DNA of 64,000 bases. It comes from Medicago truncatula (Eukaryota; Streptophyta; Magnoliopsida; Fabales; Fabaceae). The DNA lies in the NCBI RefSeq assembly GCF_003473485.1, contig NC_053042.1, forward strand, positions 51,485,762 to 51,549,761. The letters run 5' to 3'. Both the position numbers and the translations under genes were made by a program. Below, piece by piece: positions 55,552 through 64,000 of this stretch. Within the stretch, counting starts at the first letter, position 1. Every line of letters begins with the position of its first letter. The notes under the pieces are model-generated. The model was not told the DNA's origin, did no database searches, and saw nothing but the letters and a program-made list of their open reading frames with translations.

Positions 55552-55694
55552 CCTCCGGTCCTATTTATAAGAAAAATTTAACTTTTGAGATTCATTCAAT
55601 AATTGATGTACCTAACCTAGAAATAGATCAAATATATCAACTATTCAATGAATCAAAAAAGTAAATTGTTTCTTATATATAGGATCGGAGGGAG
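55552..55694. mobile_element. Stowaway-type MITE
   Basis: A 143-bp element with TA on each side (55550-55551 and 55695-55696) and termini 'cctccggtcctatttataag' and, inverted, 'ctccctccgatcctatatat'. These are the classic Tc1/mariner-derived Stowaway ends. Confidence 0.85.
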
Positions 55695-55699
55695 TAATA

Positions 55700-57856
55700 T
55701 TCTTTTAATCATGTTTTTCGAATATATTATCATGCTATTTTTTTTCTTGAGAGTTTGTTTTCATATTGAGGATTGTCGAGTAACCTTATCGTTACTAAGT
55801 GTCATATTAGACTGATTCGATATACATTTGTTGACGGTGTCTTGTAATAAGACTTTTTCCCATTTATTTTATTAAATGTTTTAAGTAAATTTGTAAAGTT
55901 GTCTAGGACAAACAGTTTCACAAAGCAACTTTTGTTGCACAGATTTGATTCGGTAGAAATTATAAATTTAAGAATCAAATTATTTATGCGAGTTGTTATA
56001 GTCGGTCAAAAAACAAACACATATCATCTAGATTACATGCGGTGGTAAATATGTGTTAATTATTAAGTTTTTTCACATCGGTAATAACGATGTTAAAAGA
56101 CATTCATTCTTTGACACATTTTTTTTTGAAGGAATCATTTGAGAGATTTATTAGCAATATTTGATCATTACGGTGAAAGCACCGTGTGCACTTAATTCAT
56201 CCAATAAAAAATTATGAAATAATAGTGTGAGTATTACAAGGTCACTCAGATTAAATTTATATTTCTAATTGAATGTATCAATTTTATTTTATTTAATCAA
56301 CAATGATACATGTTCGAATCATGGCAAAGAAAAAAATACTAACATAACAACGGTTCCTTTTGGTCCTAAATATAAATAAGAAAACTTTCTTATTTTAGGG
56401 GTGCGTTTATTTCAAATTATATTTAAAAATAAATTTATTCCAAGAAATGTTATTGCTAAAAATAAATTTGATAAAGTTAAAACAAACACATTCTAGGTTT
56501 ATTAAATAGCTTATGTATTTTGGTTAGAACCCAAGGGAGTAAATACCAACATTTGTCAACAAGAAACAAAACAACACCTAAGATAGGATTGGTCATTATA
56601 TATATCATACCTTCAAGTTTCACAAACCTACTTACCGATCATCGGCCTTCAGGTTGCCACCTTATGCTGATTAGGGAACCCTGTCACCTTAATGAACTTC
56701 GAGGGGAACCAAATCGTAACACCCTTCCCGTTAATAATCATCGTAAAGGCTAAGCTATACTCTTCGGTACAATAGGAATTAACTGGTTTTTTGTGAGAAG
56801 GGGCATTGTTAAGGTTATGTCTGAAGTTGAGTCCTGTATAGCCAACATGCTAAAAAGGCAATTAGAGACTCGACAGTAGTTTGAAATGGGGCATTATAAA
56901 AACTATTGGAGTTTTGTCTATTCTTGGGTGATTGTTTCAAATATTCTAAATACAATTCCATGAATATATAATATAGGTAGAGAATGAGGATTTTTTTCAG
57001 CAGAGATATCTCAGTCACATTTATTTCTAGGCTTAAATAGGTAAAAATTCTAATGGTCAGAATTTTCAGTGAACCCTTTGCTAAAAATTTAAAATTCTAT
57101 AAAATATTTTAACAAAGACTACATATCTTTGGTGAAGCAAATCTATGTGGTAGTACCCTTAGGGTCTGCCCATTTGTTATGGAGTGATTCCTCTGGCACT
57201 TGTGCCAGTAGTGGTTGTTTGTAAATAACTTGCATAATCTCACTTCTGTTTCGGAATATTTTATTGTTACAAATGCATTCAATAAAAGACAGTACGTATA
57301 TTCTCACATATGAAACATGAATCTTGTTATTTAGCAACAATAAAGTTTGCACTACTTATTTAGGCAAGCATATAACTAGCAACAAAGGTACTTTTTGGTA
57401 GAAATTGGGACAGAGTGGTATACAAAGATTAGACAACCATATTTCAACAAATATTTTAGCAGCATTATCGTTGACATTTCGTGCCAGTTTATAGACAATG
57501 TTGTTAAGGCTATAATATTCTTCAATTTTCAGAAAGCCACTAAGCATGAACATTCTATTCATCGGATCTAATCTAATGATCTATTCAGTAAAAATAATAT
57601 TTTATTGTTTTTATTTCTTGTTTACGTTAACAATTATAAAAATATCACAATTTTGATTTTATTTCTTATTCTTAAATATTTATTCAGAAAACAACGAAAA
57701 CATCAAAATATGTTGTTTTCATCACTTCCTTCATAAATATTTGAAAATAGGAAATAGAATAAAAATAATGATATTTTTTGTAATTGTTAACGAGAACAGA
57801 AAAGAAAACAGAAAATATTTTGTTAAACACAGATGCTCCTTCCAACTTCTCTTGCT
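55700..57856. other. Intergenic downstream of the ITPK gene
   Basis: No supportable gene. Short frames at 56520-56753, 56815-57018, 57143-57352 and 57356-57562 have no recognised similarity and no consistent codon pattern. The part near 57600-57840 may hold the ITPK 3' UTR. Confidence 0.4.
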
Positions 57857-60800
57857 TTAGGCAGCAAGTTTCTTCTTACACTTGTTCTGCTTTAGGTTAA
57901 GTAGAAAATCTGTAAAGACGTGCTCGTAGTCTGGCATTTTTCCATACCCTGCATTCGGTAAAACCATAAAACAAAAGTTAAAAAACAACAAACTTTGATT
58001 TCTGTCAGAGACCATCGAATGCAGATAAGTTATACTTACCAGGAAAGTAATTGATATCAATGACATAAAACACATCCTTCGTCCCATATTCACGAATCAT
58101 ATCTACGTTGAACAAGCGAAGTCCCTATAGACGGCGTTGCAATTCAGTATAAGTAAGTCATCACCTAGGAAAGAATTATGGTTGCAAAAGTAGAGTAAAT
58201 AAATGCAATACCAATCTATGACGAAGCTCTTTCGCAAGCCTCTCCAGCAAAGGTCTTGGTGGGTGTTCTGAAACAAAAGTGTCACAGTAAGTTGAAATGT
58301 TTCATCTTATGATGGTGGTGGAAAGGGGAATTTTCGTTGGAATCTCACCGGCAATACTAGGATCAAGATCAGCATCATCTGCAGAAGCTGCTGCACATGA
58401 AACTCTTGGAAAACGGTATACACCTGCGACTTTTGATAGCCCGCGTTTACTGATATTAGGAAGAGAGAAACGCCTCACAACCTTTATGTATTCCCCAACA
58501 ATATAAATCTTAAAGAGAAGACCACCTGCAAAGTCCCAAATAAAAAAGTAAGGAAAACAAGATTTTGGATAAAAATGTTAAATAACACACAAAGTGATTG
58601 TGGTCTATGAATCAGATCACACACCATGATTGACAAACTCTTGCAGAACCAGTGGAGGTTCAAGCTCTGAAAGAGAGAACTCATCATAAGCAAGAAACAG
58701 TTCATGCGACTTTGCACTGCCATCCACAACTAGAGGTTTTGCAACTGAAAATTTGAAAGGAAAAACAGGGTAAAAATTCTTTAAAAACACTTCAGTACAC
58801 ATAAAAGAGATGACAATATATTTGAAACAACCCAATCAGGATAATCAGAAGATTCAGAACAACCATGAAAATGCATAAGTCAACTAACTAAATAGTAAAC
58901 CAATCTTTGGCTTAGAAAACAACATTGAAACAGAATATCCAAATACAAACAAGGTTCTTTCAAGTTCATTCAACTATTCTGAGCCAGTTGATCCGCTATA
59001 GCCGCTATTTGACAACATTTTGTACAAATGGCATATCGTGGAACAATAGCGATTTGTTCAAATTCCGCTTTGCTGTAGTGCTGCTATCACCGCTATTTAA
59101 CAACACTGTTATGAGCTATAGTCATCCGTAATCAATCAATACTGCAGAAAGGTGCCAATCGCTAGTATCTAATATAGTAAGTAATAATCTATTAACCAGA
59201 TATATTCTAGTCTAGAGATAATGACACATAAAACAAAAATAATCAAAGATGCACACCTAATGGCAACTTCAACCCAGCTTTGGTGACTTCATAAGGAATA
59301 GTAGATGGGTCTTTGTCTTTTGTAATAACTAGCTGACGAGGGATGCCAACCTTGCCTATAAAAAACCAGTAGTTAAGTGAGCATAGCAAAAACTTATTTC
59401 ACCATGCGATACATAGTCAACTTGAAACGAAAAAAGGCGATAACTATTTACATTCCAAAAAGTACCAAAATAGTTGAGCAAGTAATCCAATACAAGAGGA
59501 AGATGTACGCTAATGATTGTAATACTTTTTAATTTAATAAAGATTTATGTACAATCCTAAAAAATCCAGGGGAGATTGGAGCATTGCAAAAATTATTTTT
59601 GTATGAACCATATAGCAAACAACTTACCATTGCACTCAGATAAGTTTAGATCCACCACATCTTGAAGCATGGATTGGCGGTTGTGTAAATGTTGAATTGC
59701 ATCTGGAGGATCAAGAACGAATACATCGGGATGTTTTTGCCTGAAATCCTTCAATAATACGAAAAAGGGGGAAAAAGTCCAATCAGCTCCATCAAAATAC
59801 AAACTTTATGGAGAATTTGGAAAGCATGAAGCAATCACTAATTAGTAATTACATATTTTTGGTGAGCTATGGACATTTGGAAGAAAGGTTAAGTAATAAA
59901 ACCAATATTGTAATTTATCTATTCATGGAACTATCAAGCCAACCTATTCAGGAGGCAGAAAAAATAAAAGATAAAACTTCATAAAAAGTCAAATTTCTGA
60001 AGAGGTTTACCAGATTCCACGTGTACTTAATGTATTATTAAACCAGCTGTCAGAAGTTAGTCATCCCTCCGATGCAGCTTTCATTATATCTATCTATAAA
60101 ATAACCAGACACGGTTGCATTTGGTATGTAACATTATTGGCTTCTAGTCCTAACCTATAAGCTCAGCCAGCCTTGTTCTTTAAGAAATTTGATCTTCGTG
60201 CCATATTATTGTGATAGTCACTATCAAAAGTTTAAAACAAAAAACATTTTCAACTAAGAAAAAAATAGACCAAAAGACAGACAATAATTCGTTCTTCGGG
60301 CACCAAACTCCACCAATGCCTAACCAAATTATTTAGATTAACCACAAAAGTAAATCCTCACTTGTTTGAATACTTGGTTTGGGGGACTGATCTCAACTAT
60401 CTGATCATGATTCATGATGAGGAGAGCAAGAACTCTGTAAATTATGTCAGAAGTTGTGTGGTATCCAGAAGATGTGGTTGTCTGGCCAATCACCTCCATG
60501 TCATACTCAACTCCCAAACTAATAATACTAACGATTTCATGCAATACCATGAATGTTACAAAAGAAGAAAAAGAGACATTAAAACAATACAAGATTACAA
60601 GTACAATGTGAAAGTGGGCTGAAGTGTGTGGAGTTTACAAACCTCAATAATCTCTCGCCATTCCTCGCCTAACAACTGGAAAGAACAAATAGTCAGTCAG
60701 GTAAGGTTATAATATAAGAGAAGATAGAAACATAAGTAGTTCTTGAGATTCTAATAGTGTTGTAACAGTGAGCCACAAATTCAGCAAAACCATAAAAAAA

Positions 60801-62354
60801 ACAGATATCTACAGGGAATTTCAAACATTAATAATGATAAAAACTATGAAAGAATGTCACATTCACAAACCTTGTGCAAGACAATGTCAAATGGACCTTG
60901 TTCTGACAGTGGCTTGTTTAGATCAATGTTAACAAAGTATATCCCCTTGCTCCTGCATTACACATAATTTTTAAGCATTCAGGTACATCGATCTATTCAA
61001 CCAAGGAAGTGGTCAGGTAAAACTCCCCCGACAGTGGTAACTCCAAACATTGAACCAATAAAAATATAGCTTAAGTTCGAACCCACTTCTACTGCGATCA
61101 ACCACTGTTGAGTGTTAATAATTTTTGTTTATATTACATACAGTGAGACACAATATCAAAAAGGAGCACAAAAGGCGCAAACCTTGACTATCAAAATCAA
61201 TTGTCAACCATGGATTGCGGAAAGAGGTATGTTCAAATTTCTCTATGCAAGAATGCTATAGAGGTTTGTGCTAAATAGAGTATCGCTAAATGATAGCGAT
61301 TAAATCAAATTCCACAACACTATTAGGCTACAGCACAGATGATTTGGGTTCGCATGAAAACCTTGTCGCTAAATGAGAGCATAAATGATTGTGGAAATAT
61401 TTGCTATTTAACAACACTAATTCAAATCCAATCAAAAGATCAAGAGTCAAGACTAACTCTCTTCACACTTTTACTTGATTCATTCCATGTAAAGTCATGT
61501 AAGTTTTTAAAGTAATCATGTGAATTTTAACTAACTTTTATATTGTTCATATTAATGATCAAGATTTGTTCCTCTGATTCTCATAAAAAATTACCATCTC
61601 ACAAAGACAAATTATATTTCCTTGTAATTTTAAATCCCGGTATCTTTCTTATGAACAATGTATGAGTTTTGACCTCAGATTCTCAATATGGACAACTCCA
61701 AAGGTTGAGCATAAATTTTGGAATATTCTTATTTAAAATATTACTCCAAAGACAATAACAAGATTACCAAGAAACAAACCAGTTTGGTATGTTTACAAGA
61801 AATCTAAAAGAGTCGGTCGCGAGTGGAGCTCGGTGATCATCACATTGGGCTACAGACACCGGGTATATCAGTCATTTCACTTATATGTTGTTCTGTGTCA
61901 ACTTTTTCATCAAAAGTGAGACTTTTACTCGCACTTTAATATTGATATACCGACAAAAAGCAACAACAAAAGAACCAAAAAAGAAAAACAGAGTTTACAA
62001 TGGTACGTATTAAGCAATGTTCAAAATTGTTCCAGCAAATAATACACTACACAGAAAAAGACACTACGTGTGAGTGAACATGAACCCCACCACTAAAAAA
62101 AATAACTTTAAAACAAAAAAAAAAAAGTAAAACGTGAAACACATGAAAATGATCAAAAAGAAAATCATTGGTAAATAGTAAAAATTGTACCTTGCAAGAG
62201 AAATGAAATTTGGTTGAAGAAAACTTTTCTTCTTCTTCGCAGTTAAAGCATATCCAACAACAATTTTCTGACCCAAAAACGGTGTCGTACTCACCTCAGA
62301 TTTCTCCATCACTTCTTCTTCTTCTTCGCTTGAGATTTCTCCGTTTAGTCTCAT
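57857..62354 (-). CDS. ITPK3: Inositol tetrakisphosphate 1-kinase (ITPK3-like)
   Basis: Ten exons on the minus strand, all with GT-AG borders: 62191-62354, 60871-60952, 60643-60675, 59628-59748, 59257-59355, 58625-58744, 58349-58525, 58212-58267, 58040-58124, 57857-57948. They join in phase to 342 residues, the usual size. The protein begins [14 protein letters not shown], resembling Arabidopsis ITPK3. Domains: an N-terminal lobe with [17 protein letters not shown] and [14 protein letters not shown], the central [18 protein letters not shown], the ATP-grasp segment [20 protein letters not shown] and [11 protein letters not shown], and a C-terminal [20 protein letters not shown] then [19 protein letters not shown]292, D307 and N309 are the expected metal-binding residues. 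The enzyme phosphorylates inositol tri- and tetrakisphosphates and so feeds phytate and inositol pyrophosphate synthesis in the cytosol or nucleus. Introns 1 and 5 carry repeat fragments. The assignment to clade 3 rests on my recall of the N-terminus. Confidence 0.93.
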
Positions 62355-62524
62355 ACCGAAAATACCCCTGATTCAAAGATCAAATCTTTTTTTAACGATT
62401 CTTGTCAAATTTCAATATTGAAATGAAATTTATCAATCGCGGAACCGATTATGAAAATTGAAAATGATGGGTATTGTTTTTGTGAGTGATGAAATTGGTG
62501 TAATGTGTGTGTGTAATTTATAAT

Positions 62525-62534
62525 GGTTTTATAG
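62525..62534 (-). promoter_or_regulatory. Possible TATA box of the ITPK gene
   Basis: CTATAAAACC on the minus strand, about 175 bp upstream of the start codon. The spacing allows a leader of about 140 bp. Positional inference only. Confidence 0.4.
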
Positions 62535-62539
62535 AAAAG

Positions 62540-64000
62540 AATAGGAATTAGGAATATTCAGTTTGCAGAGAGAAAGAAAAGTGTGGATTGGGATTTTTTT
62601 TTTTTGGTTAAAGAATGAAATGAAATGAAAAACATGAAATGAAATCACATAAGTATATATATAATATCATCATCACATGCAAACTACTGTACTCTTATCT
62701 TTTTTCTCAATTTTACCCTTTACTATATTTGATTTGTTTATTTATTATTTATTTTTTTGTTTTGCTTATTATAATTTCATTCCATCATTTCCATGCAAGT
62801 CAAAAGACTCATATATACTTTATACACAACTTTAGTCAAAAATAAACTTTATATTATTCATACCTGCTCTGTGGGGTTGGTAATGCTATACATTAACATA
62901 ATAATATTGATCTTATCTAGTATTGCAATATGTGTCCTTTTAACCAATAAATATTTCTTCTTTAAAATTGTGACATATGTAATATACTCTTCCAATTCCT
63001 ATCATAACAAGAAAAGGTGTATTTTTTATTCATTAAATAACGGATGGCGTATTATAGATAGATGTGTTATAGATCAAATATATCAATTAATTAAAAAAAT
63101 GAATTCTTGCTTATATTATAATAAGTATAGGAAGCATTCAAACTTGATTTCAATAAAATTCTTCTTTTTTGTAGTAGAGTTTAAATTGAATTTATTTTTA
63201 ATTAAGCTATTTATCGCGAAAGTTTTGATCCAAAAGGCTTGTGAGCTCTAATTGGTGTGTTGATTGGGTAGAGTAGTTGCACGATGGTACAGTTGTAGAA
63301 ACATAGCGTGTGTTTGATTTTTCGTTTGCAACACATAAAAATACATTTACACGTTTTTGGGTATAATTTTGCAGCGATATCTAGAAGCTTCAAATACTAA
63401 CTTCTAAACTAACGTGGTTTTCTGCCACAATTTCCATCAAACTCCGTTTTACAAACTTTGTACAAACCAGAGGCATAGAGATACAAAATTTCTTGCTAGA
63501 TCTAAACTGTCTTCATGACTTCATAGATGCTGCAAACCGTAAGGGATCCAATTGGTCAATAATGCAGTAATATTGTGGCATGTTCTCAATTATGTATTTG
63601 TGGTGTTGTTTTATTGTGACAATAGGCATTTCCTTTTATTATCTCAATATACAAGTTTTAATTAAGAAAAACACTTTGTTGAAATTTCAACTCCCACTAC
63701 AGATATTTGCATATAATGGTGGGGAGGGCATTTGATACCTCATGTGCAGATAAATATAATTTCTTCCGTATAGCTTTTGGTTGTGTAGTACTTTGCATTA
63801 TCACTATCATAGTTATAAGTGGCCAAATAAATCAACCATACTTTTAAAGATCGGTATCATTTCAACTTACATGATGAAGCAAGCTTCACAGTAAATGTCA
63901 TGTCCAAATGGTCATTGCCTTTACCTTTGCCCCCAACTGACAACGCATAATTAAGTGGGCAACTAATGTATTGTCCAAAGAATTTAAATTGACATTTATT
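62540..64000. other. Intergenic upstream of ITPK, nothing recognised
   Basis: AT-rich. The open frame at 62793-63251 (plus) is Leu/Ile/Lys/Tyr-rich, as random AT-rich DNA gives, and resembles no family. No element edges with duplications were found. The end of the window is not gene-like. Confidence 0.4.

Noticed and set aside
56520-57562. Gene between the Stowaway element and ITPK
   Set aside because: Four short frames on both strands with no shared codon pattern, no splice logic and no family resemblance.
62793-63251. 152-residue plus-strand frame
   Set aside because: Its composition is what random AT-rich DNA gives; no domain, signal or similarity that I recognise.
1-64000. CRISPR array, bacterial defence or biosynthetic cluster
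   Set aside because: Tandem repeats here lack unique regular spacers and no associated proteins occur; spliced plant genes dominate the window.

Overview
This window reads as AT-rich plant nuclear DNA, most likely from a legume close to Medicago (inferred from protein resemblance and repeat style, not from any search). Genes are spliced, with GT-AG introns and TATA boxes. There are no operons, bacterial genes or CRISPR arrays. Genes are sparse, and most intergenic sequence is transposon debris.

Layout. 1-8 kb: repeats, namely a LINE 3' end, a degenerate tandem repeat, and a 4-kb cluster of foldback elements ending next to the next gene. 8.2-10.3 kb: a small two-exon gene for DNA polymerase delta subunit 4, facing a decayed NPH3/BTB gene fragment. 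11.7-16.5 kb: an intact Ty1/copia retrotransposon (189-bp LTRs with one difference, AATTT target duplication) just upstream of a broken RPL35 pseudogene. 17-22 kb: gene-poor. 22.3-23.1 kb: a secreted DUF26 cysteine-rich protein. 25.5-28.3 kb: a highly acidic single-pass membrane protein with a probable intron in its 5' UTR. 30.3 kb: a palindromic MITE with a 9-bp target duplication. 32.7-35.1 kb: a four-exon xyloglucan endotransglucosylase/hydrolase whose third intron holds a 451-bp inverted repeat.

35.8-52.9 kb: a cluster of three type I MADS-box genes (AGL62-like), all on the minus strand, each inside a multi-kilobase duplicated block that includes the promoter. The first copy has a one-base frameshift in the MADS domain. 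The other two are intact. A separate C-terminal fragment of a related MADS gene lies at 47.2 kb on the opposite strand. Comparing the blocks shows which transposons arrived after duplication.

57.9-62.4 kb: a ten-exon minus-strand gene for inositol tetrakisphosphate kinase (ITPK3-like), reconstructed in frame to 342 residues.

The genes do not form one pathway: they cover DNA replication, the cell wall, secreted cysteine-rich proteins, reproductive-type MADS regulators and inositol phosphate metabolism. I found no convincing novel multi-gene system. The most informative structures are the MADS block duplications with their datable insertions, the family of Mutator-like palindromic MITEs with intact target duplications, and the hairpin in the XTH intron.
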